A stretch of DNA of 64,000 nt from CALZJC01 sp963781065 (GCA_963781065.1 CAWAET010000002.1:62001-126000); one strand, 5' to 3'; positions 52,009 through 61,174 are shown, numbered from the stretch's first letter. Translations and numbers: made by a program. Notes: generated by a model from the letters alone, not told the origin.

Positions 52009-52620
52009 TCAGACCAGGCCTTCGGACTCCAGCAGCTTCTGCAGCCGGCGCAGACAGCGCCCGCGGATGAAGCCGATCGACCCTACGGCCAGCCCGAGCT
52101 TGCGCGCCACCTCACGATACGGAATCGGCGGGTCGGCGTAGAACAGCATGCCGATCATCTCTCGACACCTCTCGGGCAGGCGAAACACCGCCTCCCGCAC
52201 GCGCTGGTCGTTCTCGAGCCCCTCCACGTCCGCCGGCTCCACCGCCTGCTCGATCGGCTCGTCCCGGGTCTCCCGCAGCAGGCGCTGGCGGCGCAGCTGT
52301 TCCTGGCGCCAGTGAAAGCAGCGGCGCCGGGTGACGGTGATCAGCCAGGATCGCAGCGAGTCGTGCTTGCGCACCTTCTCGAGATCCGAATAGACGTTCA
52401 CCCAGACGCTCTGGAACAGGTCGGAGGCGTCCGCCGAGTCGACTCCATAGCGCAGGACGACCGCGTAGACCAGCCGGCTGTACTTGTCGACCAAGGCGTG
52501 CCAGGACCGCTGGTCGCCGCGCAGGCAGCCGCTGACCAGGCGGCGATCCTCCCAGCCCGGGTGCGGGCCGTTGCCCGTGCCGGACCGGGTCGGCGAATCG
52601 TCCCGCTGCCTGGCGTTCAA
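52009..52620 (-). CDS. ECF-type RNA polymerase sigma factor
   Basis: The 203-residue sigma-70 family protein lacks region 3. Region 2 is LVDKYSRLVYAVVLRYG, DASDLFQSVWVNVYSDL (core binding and -10 recognition), and LRSWLITVTRRRC. Region 4 is VFRLPERCREMIGMLFYADP, PIPYREVARKLGLAVGSIGFIRGRCLRRL (in parts). TTG at 52620 is preceded by a purine-rich GGGGAG. No anti-sigma factor gene is adjacent, so control is unclear. Confidence 0.9.
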   Translation of the reverse strand: MNARQRDDSPTRSGTGNGPHPGWEDRRLVSGCLRGDQRSWHALVDKYSRLVYAVVLRYGVDSADASDLFQSVWVNVYSDLEKVRKHDSLRSWLITVTRRRCFHWRQEQLRRQRLLRETRDEPIEQAVEPADVEGLENDQRVREAVFRLPERCREMIGMLFYADPPIPYREVARKLGLAVGSIGFIRGRCLRRLQKLLESEGLV

Positions 52621-52953
52621 CTCCCCATCTCCGGATCAGAACGTCTTGCCATCTTGCCCGCCTTTCCGTTTCCCCCGTCGCGGTTCCGGCGATAGCCGAA
52701 CCTGGCAGCAGGGACGCCTCGATGACATCCCCGCCGCCTCCACCCTACGGCAGGTGGCGGCATGAAGGCGCGGCGAACGTTCCGTCCCAGCGGTCGCCCC
52801 GACGACCTCACGGTCTCCCGCGGACCGGCGAAGAGCGAGCGCGAGCCCTGCCCTCCACCGCACCTTCCAATGGTCGCTTGCGAGTCCTCCTCAACCCCCT
52901 CCGCGACCGACCCGCCCTAGAGTCTAGAGCAGAACGGCCCAGAACCGCGTTTG
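52621..52953. promoter_or_regulatory. Gene-free spacer upstream of the sigma-factor gene, with a hairpin
   Basis: I see no gene in this 333-bp stretch. It should carry the promoter and leader of the minus-strand sigma-factor gene. Bases 52682-52702 form a hairpin: GGTT-C-CGGC with loop GATA pairing GCCG-AACC, one bulged C. The remaining sequence is GC-rich without a clear -10/-35 pair. Confidence 0.35.
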
Positions 52954-53426
52954 TCATGACATTGCCACGCCCTGGCCGGAGGCGCCAAGCCGCCGACGGG
53001 CCTCCGAACGCACCATCCCGACCATGCCCGCCAGGCCCATGTTCTTGCCTAAAGAGAGCTCGCGGCCGAAGATCGTCAACGGCAGGTCCGGGTCGAGATT
53101 CGCCAACTCCGCGAGCGGCCGCCCCGACAGCGTCTCGTCCAGGATGACCGCCATGGCCCGGGCCGAGATGCCCTGCGGGTTCTCGACCGCGAAGTGGATG
53201 TCGAACGGGCCCTGCCCCCCGTCCCGGTCTCCGGGCCAGAAGTAGGCTTCCGACTCGCAGGCGGGAACCAGGCGATCCTTGGGATAGGGACGGGCGGCGA
53301 CAGAGGCCGGCACCTGGCGGTAGCGCTCCGCGATGTCGATCAGCAGCTCGATGCGCTCGGTGCGGTCCTCGACCAGCCGCAGATGGTCCAGCAGCCGCGC
53401 CAGGCCGGCAGACGGCTCGGCGGGGG

Positions 53427-53430
<4 letters not shown>
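52954..53430 (-). CDS. SufE-like sulfur acceptor
   Basis: SufE proteins accept persulfide sulfur for Fe-S cluster assembly. The 158-residue product has VPACESEAYFWPG with the acceptor Cys, a RPLAELANLDPDL helix, and the C-terminal GKNMGLAGMVGMVRSEA typical of the family. GTG at 53430 is chosen because it overlaps the sulfurtransferase stop (GTGA). The direct coupling suggests sulfur flow from the sulfurtransferase to SufE rather than from a cysteine desulfurase. Confidence 0.85.
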
Positions 53431-54299
<869 letters not shown>

Positions 54300-54396
54300 C
54301 GCGAAAAGCTCCTTGGCTGATGTCCGACGCGGTCTGGCGCCAGCGGGGGGAGGATACCATCGCCGCGAAGCCCTCGCCGGCCGCCCACCGCCCTGC

Positions 54397-54402
54397 TAGT
54401 CT
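54397..54402 (+). promoter_or_regulatory. Possible extended -10 (TGCTAGTCT)
   Basis: TGC followed by TAGTCT at 54397-54402 and then CCCCA lies only 11 bp before the ATG of the oxidase gene. This would give a very short leader. The same TGCTA-x-TCTCCCCA string occurs at 61001-61013 upstream of the S1-domain gene. Confidence 0.3.
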
Positions 54403-54413
54403 CCCCAAGTCCG

Positions 54414-55626
54414 ATGACGGGGCAGCGATTCCAGGTGGTGATCGTCGGCGGCGGCATCGTCGGACTGGCCGCCGCGCGCGCGCTGGCGCCCTTGCTGGGT
54501 GAGGGCCTGGTAGTGCATCGAGGCGGAGGACCGGCCGGCCGGCCACCAGACCGGCAACAACAGCGGCGTCATCCACTCTGGTCTCTACTACCGGCCGGGC
54601 TCGGTCAAGGCCACGACCTGCGCCGCCGGCCGGGCCGAGATGTACCGTTTCTGCGAGCGGCACGCCCTCCCCCACCGGCGCTGCGGCAAGCTCGTGGTCG
54701 CGACCCGCGAGGACGAGCTGCCGGCCCTCGACGAGCTCGAGCGGCGCGGACGGGCCAACGGCCTCACCGGTCTGCGGCGGCTGTCGGCCGGCGAGATCGC
54801 CGAGATCGAGCCGGCGGCGGCCGGCGTCGCCGGCCTGAGCGTGGCCGAGACCGGGATCGTCGACTATCGCGCGGTCGCGGCCAAGCTGGTGGAACGGCTG
54901 GCCGCCGCCGGCGTGCGGACGCGCACCGGCTGGCGGTTGACCGCCGTCCGCCGCGACGCCGGCGCCCAGCGTCTGACGACCACCGGCGGCGAGCTCACCG
55001 GTCGCCTGCTGGTCAACTGCGCCGGGCTGCAGTGCGACCGGGTCGCCCGCCTCTGCGGCCACCGGCCGCGGATCCGGATCGTGCCGTTCCGCGGCGAGTA
55101 TCTCGAGCTGGTCGAAGCCCAGGCGCGGCGCGTGCGGGGCCTGATCTACCCGGTGCCCGACCCCGAGCTGCCGTTTCTCGGCGTCCATCTGAGCCGCCAC
55201 ATCGACGGCTCGGTCGACGCCGGGCCCAATGCCGTGCTGGCGCTCGCCCGCCACGGCTACAGCTGGCGCCGGATCTCGCCGCGAGACACTTTCGAGACGC
55301 TGTCCTACCCCGGTTTCTGGCGGCTGGCCTCGCGCTGGTGGCGCACCGGTGTGGCCGAGGCCTGGAGATCGCTCAACCGCGCCGCCATGGCGCGCGAGAT
55401 CAGCCGACTGATGCCCGGCCTCGCCGCCAGCGACCTGAGACCCGCCGGCGCCGGGGTACGAGCCCAGGCGGTGGCCCCGGACGGTCGGCTGGTGGACGAC
55501 TTCCTGATCCAGGAGGAGCCCGGCGCTGTGCATGTGCTCAACGCGCCGTCGCCGGCGGCGACCGCGTCGCTGGCCATCGGCCGGGCGATCGCCGAGCGGG
55601 TGCTGGCGCGCCTGGCGACGGCCTGA
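54414..55626 (+). CDS. lhgO: L-2-hydroxyglutarate oxidase (LhgO-like), one apparent +1 frameshift
   Basis: FAD-dependent oxidation of L-2-hydroxyglutarate to 2-oxoglutarate. The N-terminal FAD motif (VVIVGGGIVGLAAARAL) is in one frame. After about residue 34 the protein continues in another: IEAEDRPAGHQTGNNSGVIHSGLYY, MYRFCERHALPHRRCGK, VNCAGLQCDRVARL, VPFRGEYLEL, GVHLSRHIDGSVDAGPNAVLAL (in parts). Removing the C at 54516 joins them into 403 residues of normal family length. Catalytic sequence is intact, so an extra base in the data is likely. Confidence 0.88.
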
Positions 55627-55646
55627 TCGATTGGTGAGAGGTCAGG

Positions 55647-56741
55647 CTACCCGGCGGTGGAGCGCGGCGAGCCGAGAAGGTCCTGGGTGGCGGCGATCTG
55701 CTCCAGGGTCAGCCCCCGCACGTCGCCGCCCGCGGCATGGAGCCGATACCAGTCGACCAGCCAGTCGACGGCGGTCTCCATCTCCACCGGCGGCCGCCAG
55801 CCGAGACGATCCCGCGCCTTGGCGCAGTCGAGCATCAGGAAGCCGGTCTCGTGGAACCCGGGGTGGGGCTCGGCCTGCCAGCTGGCACCGTCACCCCAGC
55901 GCCGCGTCACCCGCTCGACCAGCCACGAGACCGGCCGGCAGTCGAGCTCGTCCGGACCGAAGTTCCAGCCCTCGGCAACCTCGCCGCCACGACGGCAGAG
56001 CTCCTCGGCCAGCAGGAGGTAGCCCGAAAGCGGGTTTACCACGTGCTGCCAGGGTCGGACGGACCGCGGCGAGCGAACCCGCACCGGCTCGCCGGCGGCG
56101 ACGGCGCGAACCACGTCGGGAACCAGACGATGGTCGCCCCAGTCGCCGCCGCCGATCACGTTGCCGGCCCGCGCCGAGGCGATCGCGGCCGGCTTCTCGG
56201 CGCCGTCCCCGGCAGAGAGGAACGAAAGCCGATAGGCGGCGGTGACCAGCTCGGCGCACCCCTTGCTGCTGGAGTAGGGATCGTGGCCGCCCATCGGATC
56301 CTCCTCGCGGTGGGCGACTCTGCCGCCGGTGTCGGCATAGCACTTGTCGCTGGTGACGACGACCACGGCGCGCACTTCGGAAGCGCCGCGCACCGCCTCG
56401 AGCAGGTGACAGGTGCCCATCACGTTGGTGGCGTAGGTCTCCAGCGGATCCTCGTAGCCGGTGCGCACGATCGCCTGGGCGGCGAGATGGAAGACCACCT
56501 CCGGCCGCGCGCGGCGCAGCGCCGTGGCCAGCGCCGCCGCGTCGCGGATGTCACCCTCGACCGAATCGATGCCGTCGCCGACTCGGGCGGCGGCGTACAT
56601 GCTCGGGGTGGTCGGCGGCGGCAGCGAGTAGCCCGTCACCCGCGCCCCCAGCCGCCGCAGCCAGAGAGTCAGCCAGCTGCCCTTGAAGCCGGTGTGGCCG
56701 GTGACGAATACGGAACGGCCGTTCCAGAACTCCGTGTCCAT
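55647..56741 (-). CDS. rfbG: CDP-glucose 4,6-dehydratase
   Basis: Extended short-chain dehydrogenase that makes CDP-4-keto-6-deoxyglucose for deoxysugar synthesis. The 364-residue product has VTGHTGFKGSWLTLWL (NAD fold and family mark), HLAAQAIVRTGYEDP, VVVTSDKCYAD, and the catalytic DPYSSSKGCAELV (Tyr-x3-Lys). Also PWQHVVNPLSGYLLLAE. No other sugar-nucleotide gene lies within the window, so it appears as an orphan. Confidence 0.9.
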   Translation of the reverse strand: MDTEFWNGRSVFVTGHTGFKGSWLTLWLRRLGARVTGYSLPPPTTPSMYAAARVGDGIDSVEGDIRDAAALATALRRARPEVVFHLAAQAIVRTGYEDPLETYATNVMGTCHLLEAVRGASEVRAVVVVTSDKCYADTGGRVAHREEDPMGGHDPYSSSKGCAELVTAAYRLSFLSAGDGAEKPAAIASARAGNVIGGGDWGDHRLVPDVVRAVAAGEPVRVRSPRSVRPWQHVVNPLSGYLLLAEELCRRGGEVAEGWNFGPDELDCRPVSWLVERVTRRWGDGASWQAEPHPGFHETGFLMLDCAKARDRLGWRPPVEMETAVDWLVDWYRLHAAGGDVRGLTLEQIAATQDLLGSPRSTAG

Positions 56742-56812
56742 GCGGCGCTTTCGGGCTGGGGATCGAGGGTCGGGCCACCCGGCGGCGGCAGTCTGGATGG
56801 TATCATCCGCTT

Positions 56813-57643
56813 CTGAACAACGGGCTTCCAGATCCCCTGACCAGCCGGCTTGCGGAGGCCATCCGCGCCGCCGACCGACGACTCGTCCTGGTGGTCACCG
56901 GCGCCGGGGCCAGCCACGCCAGCGGCATTCCGACGTTTCGCGGTCGCGAGCCGGAGGCGGTCTGGAAGCAGGACGACATCGCCCTGGCGACCCGCCACGC
57001 GCTCGAGGTCGACCCGGTCGCCCACTGGTCCTGGTACCTGCGGCGCTTCGAGCGGCTCGAGCAAGCCCGGCCAAACCCCGCGCACCGGGCGTTGGTCGAG
57101 CTCGAGCAGTGGCAGACCGGGCGCGGCGGCGAGTTCCTGCTGGTCACGCAGAACATCGACACGCTGCACGAGCAGGCCGGTTCGCGGCGTCTGATCAAGG
57201 TCCACGGCAGCTCCGACCGGCTGCGTTGTTCGCGCCAGGGCTGCGTCAACGGAGCGCCCGCCGGGTCGCTCGCTCGCGCGCCGATCGACCTGAGCCGGTT
57301 CCGTGCCTCCCCCGAGCAGCGCCACCTGCCCACCTGCCCCGCCTGCGGCGCGCCGCTGCGGGCGCACGTGCTGTTCTTCGACGAGATGTACGACGAGCAT
57401 GCCGACTACCGCTTCGACGAGGTTCAGCGCGCGGCCGACGAGGCCGCCCTGATGATCTTCGTCGGCACCTCGTTCTCGGTCGGCGTCACCGAGCTGCTGG
57501 TGCACGCCGCCGCCCTGCGTCGCGTGCCCCGCTTCTCGGTCGACCCGGGCGCTGGGCGCCAGCCCGGCCGGACCGGCATCGAGACGCTGGCAGCCCCGGC
57601 CGAGGCCCTGCTGCCCACCCTCTGCGAGCTTCTGCAAACGTAG
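56813..57643 (+). CDS. Sirtuin (NAD-dependent protein deacylase), start uncertain
   Basis: Removes acyl groups from lysines using NAD. Motifs are TGAGASHASGIPTFRG, VTQNIDTLHEQAG, IKVHGSSDRLRC with the catalytic His, a Cys4 zinc site (CSRQGC and CPACG), and FVGTSFSVGV. The only usual start, GTG at 56891, would cut the first beta strand. Coding sequence in family register (SRLAEAIRAADRRLVLVV) continues upstream to at least 56843. The coordinate given is a CTG (56813) read as a possible start. An ATG at 56797 is in another frame and would connect if one extra base were present. The zinc-finger spacing is longer than in CobB. Confidence 0.8.
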   Translation: MNNGLPDPLTSRLAEAIRAADRRLVLVVTGAGASHASGIPTFRGREPEAVWKQDDIALATRHALEVDPVAHWSWYLRRFERLEQARPNPAHRALVELEQWQTGRGGEFLLVTQNIDTLHEQAGSRRLIKVHGSSDRLRCSRQGCVNGAPAGSLARAPIDLSRFRASPEQRHLPTCPACGAPLRAHVLFFDEMYDEHADYRFDEVQRAADEAALMIFVGTSFSVGVTELLVHAAALRRVPRFSVDPGAGRQPGRTGIETLAAPAEALLPTLCELLQT

Positions 57644-57646
57644 AAT
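57641..57646 (+). promoter_or_regulatory. Possible -10 element (TAGAAT)
   Basis: TAGAAT overlaps the sirtuin stop codon and lies 16 bp upstream of the ATG of the nucleotidase gene. No good -35 is visible 17 bp upstream. Confidence 0.25.
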
Positions 57647-57662
57647 CCCCGCGAGAGCCGCC

Positions 57663-59195
57663 ATGAGCCGTCCGCAACAGGTCAGCTTCGCCCAGCCACG
57701 CCTGCCCGACCGGCTGCAGGAAGAGCTGCTGCGCCATATGGCCGGCGATGACGAGCCGGCGCCCGAGCAGCGAATCTTCGTCAACCGAACCCTGCGCATG
57801 GAGAGCGTCCGCTGCGTCGGCTTCGACCTCGACTGGACCCTGGCAGACTACCGGCGGCTGCCCTTCGAGCGGCTGATGTTCGATCTCACGATCGACCGCC
57901 TGGTCGAGCATCACGACCATCCGCCGGAGGTTCGCCAGCTCGGTTTCCGCCCCGGCTTCCCCCAGCGCGGCCTGCTGATCGACAAGCAGGCCGGCACGGT
58001 GCTGCGCATGAGCCGTCATCGCTTCGTCAACCTGGCCTATTTCGGCCGCGAGCGGCTGGGCCGGGACCGGCTCAAGGAGCTCTACCGCTACGAGCCCATC
58101 CAGCCGGCGAGCGACCGCTTCTACCATATCGACAGCCTCTTCGAGCTGCCCGAGGCCAACCTCTACGCCGAGCTGGTCGAGGCCAGCAGGCGGCTGCCGC
58201 GGCTGGCCGAGCGCGGCTACCGGCAGCTATTCGAGGATGTCCGGACGGCGATCGACTGGGTTCACGCCGAGGGCAGCCTGAAGACGCGGGTGCTGCAGGA
58301 CACCGGGCGCTACCTCGAGCGCGACCGGCTGCTCGCCCTGGCGCTGCTGCGGCTGCGCCTCGGCGGCCGGCCGCTGGTCCTGCTGACCAACTCCGACTGG
58401 CGCTACGCCAGCGGGCTCTGCTCGTTCCTGTTCGACGGCATTCTGCCGGGCCTCGACAGCTGGCGGCAGCTGTTCGACCTGGTGATCGTCGACGCCCGCA
58501 AGCCGGGGTTCTTCCGCCACGAGCGGCCCTTCACCCGGCTGGACGCGGGTGGCGCACCGGCAGGCGAGCTCGAGGTTCCCGAGTGGGGCGGCGCCTACAG
58601 CGGCGGCTGCCTCGACGGCTTGATGCGCCGCATCGAACTGCCCGGCGAGCAAGTGCTCTATGTCGGCGACCACATCTACGGCGACGCCGTGACCTCGAAG
58701 CAGGAGTCCACCTGGAGGATCGCGCTGATCGTGCGCGAGCTCGAGGCGGAGATCCGCGCCAGCCTGGCGCTGGGCGACCTCGGCGAGCGCCACCTCGAGC
58801 TGATGCGCGAGCTCGGCACGCTCGGCCACGAGCTCGACCACGTCCGCGACCAGGTCGACCTGGGCCAGGCCCTGGCCGGCAACGGCACCGCCGTCGAAGC
58901 GGCCGATCTGGACAGCTGGCGGCAGCGGTTCGCCGCCGTCGGCCGCCGCCATCTGCGCGGCGTGCGGCAGCTGGCCGAGAGCGCCGTGAAGCTGGACGCC
59001 GCCTACCATCCCTACTGGGGCTCGCTGTTCAAGCAAGGCACGAGCAAGACCCGATTCGCCGGCCAGCTCGACTCCTATGCCTGCCTCTACACGGCTCGGG
59101 CGCGCAACTTCGCCCTCTACGGATCGCAGCACTACTATCGGGTCGCCCGCGACCCGATGATGCACGAGCTCGAGGATTTCGACGCCGCGGACTGA
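57663..59195 (+). CDS. HAD-IG family 5'-nucleotidase (cN-II-like)
   Basis: The 510-residue HAD-superfamily enzyme resembles cytosolic purine 5'-nucleotidase (IMP/GMP to nucleoside). HAD motif I is GFDLDWTLADY with the nucleophile Asp, motif II is VLLTNSDWRY, and motif IV is VLYVGDHIYGDAV with the metal-binding Asp pair. The cN-II-type insert LYRYEPIQPASDRFYHIDSLFELPE is present, and the C-terminal helical tail contains YTARARNFALYG. The family is better known in eukaryotes but is scattered in bacteria. It follows the sirtuin gene by 20 bp. Confidence 0.88.
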   Translation: MSRPQQVSFAQPRLPDRLQEELLRHMAGDDEPAPEQRIFVNRTLRMESVRCVGFDLDWTLADYRRLPFERLMFDLTIDRLVEHHDHPPEVRQLGFRPGFPQRGLLIDKQAGTVLRMSRHRFVNLAYFGRERLGRDRLKELYRYEPIQPASDRFYHIDSLFELPEANLYAELVEASRRLPRLAERGYRQLFEDVRTAIDWVHAEGSLKTRVLQDTGRYLERDRLLALALLRLRLGGRPLVLLTNSDWRYASGLCSFLFDGILPGLDSWRQLFDLVIVDARKPGFFRHERPFTRLDAGGAPAGELEVPEWGGAYSGGCLDGLMRRIELPGEQVLYVGDHIYGDAVTSKQESTWRIALIVRELEAEIRASLALGDLGERHLELMRELGTLGHELDHVRDQVDLGQALAGNGTAVEAADLDSWRQRFAAVGRRHLRGVRQLAESAVKLDAAYHPYWGSLFKQGTSKTRFAGQLDSYACLYTARARNFALYGSQHYYRVARDPMMHELEDFDAAD

Positions 59196-59215
59196 GCACC
59201 GCCGCGAACCGGGAG

Positions 59216-59244
59216 TTGACCGGCCGAGCCGGCTCGGTTACCTT
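59216..59244 (+). promoter_or_regulatory. Sigma-70-type promoter with a palindromic spacer for the selenoprotein gene
   Basis: TTGACC (59216-59221) and TACCTT (59239-59244) are separated by exactly 17 bp. The spacer contains a perfect 14-bp palindrome, CCGAGCCGGCTCGG (59224-59237), which could be an operator. The start codon is 25 bp further on and follows AAGGAG at 59258-59263. This is the clearest -35/-10 pair in the window. Confidence 0.6.
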
Positions 59245-59268
59245 TGGCCGCCGGAACAAGGAGAATCG

Positions 59269-60051
59269 ATGACGACGATGAGACACAGATTCGCAAGCGG
59301 CGCGGCTGCGCTGGCGCTGCCCCTGATGCTGGCGGCGCCCGCCCTGGGCCAGGACAACAACCAGGAACTGCGGCGCGAGCTCGATGCCCTGAAGCAGGGG
59401 CAGAAACAGATGCAGCAGGAGATGGCGGAGATCAAGAAGCTCCTGCAACAGCAGCAGCGTCCCGCGGCCGGCGGTCCTTCGGTCGCCGGCAAGGTCTTCA
59501 ACCTGGCGGCCAACCCGGTAAAGGGGGAGTCTTCGGCACGCCTGACGCTGATCGAGTTTCTCGACTACCAGTGAGGGTACTGCGCCAGACACGTCCGTGA
59601 GACGGTCCCGCAGATCGCCAAGGAGTACATCGACGCCGGCAAGGTCCGGTATGCCGCTCTCGACCTGCCGCTCGAGCGGATCCACAAGCTGGCCTTCAAG
59701 GCGGCCGAAGCGGCGCACTGCGCCGGCGACCAGGGCAAGTACTGGGAGATGCACGACCGGCTGTTCGCCTTCCAGAAGGCGCTGGAGCCCTGGAGCGGTC
59801 ACGCCGATGCCCTGGGGCTCGACGTCGCCGCCTTTGACGGCTGCCTGGCGGCCGGTACCCACGCCAACGCGGTGAGGGCCGACATGGCCGAGGCGCGCAA
59901 GGCTGGCGCCACCGGCACTCCCAGCTTCATCCTCGCCAAGACCGACCCGGCCGATCCCAGCAAGGTGGTGGGCGTGGCGTTTCTCCGCGGCGCGCAGCCC
60001 TTCAGCGCCTTCAAGGCCGAGATCGACAAGGCGCTGGCCGAGCTCGACTGA
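59269..60051 (+). CDS. DsbA-like thioredoxin-fold selenoprotein with U-G-Y-C redox motif
   Basis: Reading the in-frame TGA at 59572-59574 as selenocysteine gives one 260-residue protein. It has a signal peptide (residues 1-27, ending APALG), a coiled-coil region about 30-62 (ELRRELDALKQGQ and following), then the DsbA/thioredoxin_4 domain. LIEFLDYQ-U-GYCARHVRETVPQI puts Sec102 exactly at the first Cys of the family's CxxC, with Cys105 as partner. The frame continues through YWEMHDRLFAFQKAL to the cis-Pro loop GATGTPSFIL (Pro218) and the normal end. No other stop interrupts. The TGA is followed by a SECIS-like hairpin. It should be a periplasmic thiol-disulfide oxidoreductase or reductase. The next gene overlaps the stop by one base. 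Confidence 0.85.
59588..59607 (+). promoter_or_regulatory. Predicted bacterial SECIS element
   Basis: The hairpin is GAC (59588-59590), a bulged A, CGTC (59592-59595), loop CGTGA (59596-59600), GACG (59601-59604), GTC (59605-59607): seven pairs with one bulge. The loop starts 21 nt after the TGA and has a G in its first two bases. Both match the accepted bacterial SECIS rules (loop 16-37 nt from UGA, early-loop G). It would recruit SelB with Sec-tRNA. Confidence 0.65.
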
Positions 60052-60656
60052 TGGACCGCGACACCGCCTGGCAGCTGGCCACCAGCCACGTCGAGGCGGC
60101 CGGGCTGCGCCGCCACATGGTGGCGGTAGAGGCGGCGATGCGGTTCTACGCCGCCGAGCTGGGCGAGGACACCGACCTCTGGGGCCTGGCCGGGCTGCTC
60201 CACGACTGGGACTGGGAGATCCACCCGACCCTCGAGGACCACCCCGCTCGGGGGGCGCCGATCCTCCGCCAGCACGGCTGCCCCGAAACGGTGGTGCAGG
60301 CCATCCTGTCGCACAACACCGCCGGCACCGGCGTCGAGCGCTCGCGGCCGATCGACTTCGCGCTGCTGGCCTGCGACGAGGTCACCGGCCTGGTCATCGC
60401 CTCGTCGCTGGTGCGGCCGTCGAAGGACGTGCGTGACGTCAAGCTGAAGTCGCTGCGCAAGCGCTGGAAGGAGACCGCCTTCGCCCGCGGCGTCGATCGG
60501 CCAGAGGTCGAGACGGCCACCGCCGATTTCAGCCGCGAGTGCTTTGGCGGCGCGCTCGAGCTGTGGCAGCACGTCCAGAACGTGCTCGGCGCGATGCAGG
60601 GCGTCGCCGGGGCCCTCGACCTGGACGGCCGTCTGGCAGCCGGGCCGCCGGCCTGA
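60051..60656 (+). CDS. HD-domain hydrolase-like protein
   Basis: The 201-residue product has an HD metal-binding pattern: LRRHMVAVEAAM (first His), LLHDWDWE (HD pair), and ILSHNTAG (third His), with ALLACDEVTGLV supplying the last Asp. Such proteins act as phosphohydrolases on nucleotides, but the substrate is unknown. The ATG overlaps the stop of the selenoprotein (TGATG), implying a shared transcript. Confidence 0.8.
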   Translation: MDRDTAWQLATSHVEAAGLRRHMVAVEAAMRFYAAELGEDTDLWGLAGLLHDWDWEIHPTLEDHPARGAPILRQHGCPETVVQAILSHNTAGTGVERSRPIDFALLACDEVTGLVIASSLVRPSKDVRDVKLKSLRKRWKETAFARGVDRPEVETATADFSRECFGGALELWQHVQNVLGAMQGVAGALDLDGRLAAGPPA

Positions 60657-60672
60657 CCGCCGGGCGGCATCC

Positions 60673-60924
60673 CTACCGCCAGTCGGTCAACAGCTCGACG
60701 CCCGCCTCGGTGAGGAAGAAGAACCGTCGGTCCTCGCTGGCCGTCAGCACCCCCTTGTCCACCAGGCCGTCCAGCCCGGCGCCGAGGTCGCCGGCCTCGG
60801 TGTCAGCTTCGGCGTAGCGGATCGCCTGCTGTCGCAGCACAAAGCCCTTGCGCGGGCCGCCGGCGATTCGGGTCTTCTCGTGGTACCGCCGCAGAACGGC
60901 TCTCTCGGCCGGTGAAAGCTCCAT
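60673..60924 (-). CDS. Small helical protein of unknown function
   Basis: The 83-residue product is preceded by GGGGAGAG. It is charged, with two helical stretches and a C-terminal LVDKGVLTASEDRRFFFLTEAGVELL that looks like the end of a winged-helix fold. This could be a small DNA-binding protein, but no family is recognised. It is divergent from the S1-domain gene and convergent with the HD gene. Confidence 0.55.
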   Translation of the reverse strand: MELSPAERAVLRRYHEKTRIAGGPRKGFVLRQQAIRYAEADTEAGDLGAGLDGLVDKGVLTASEDRRFFFLTEAGVELLTDWR

Positions 60925-61000
60925 GGGTCTCTCCCCTTTTTTGGTCCGGCGCCATTCTACGCCGCTCGAGATCGGCCGTTCACGGACCGGTCGCCGGATG

Positions 61001-61009
61001 TGCTATTCT
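61001..61009 (+). promoter_or_regulatory. Possible extended -10 (TGCTATTCT)
   Basis: TGC-TATTCT followed by CCCCA. A weak TTCACG at 60979-60984 is 19 bp upstream. It would produce a leader of about 160 nt before the S1-domain start chosen here. Confidence 0.4.
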
Positions 61010-61174
61010 CCCCACTGGCTCGAGGCGCCGCTCCCCACGCAGCGCTTTTTCTCACACCTCCCTACCCCCTCTATCCCCAGTCCGTTGAGCGGTTCGAACG
61101 AAGAGCTTCCGACCGCGACCGACAACGCCGCGACTGCCGTCGAACCGGCGAGCGGTCAGGAGGAAACGGTCGAG

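Noticed and set aside
59269..59574. The DsbA-like gene as a pseudogene with a nonsense codon
   Set aside because: The stop is TGA exactly at the redox Cys, no other disruption follows, and a SECIS-like hairpin is present. Selenocysteine explains all of this better.
61085..61110. GGTTCGAA string as a tRNA T-loop
   Set aside because: No acceptor, D or anticodon stems surround it. It lies in an apparently coding stretch.
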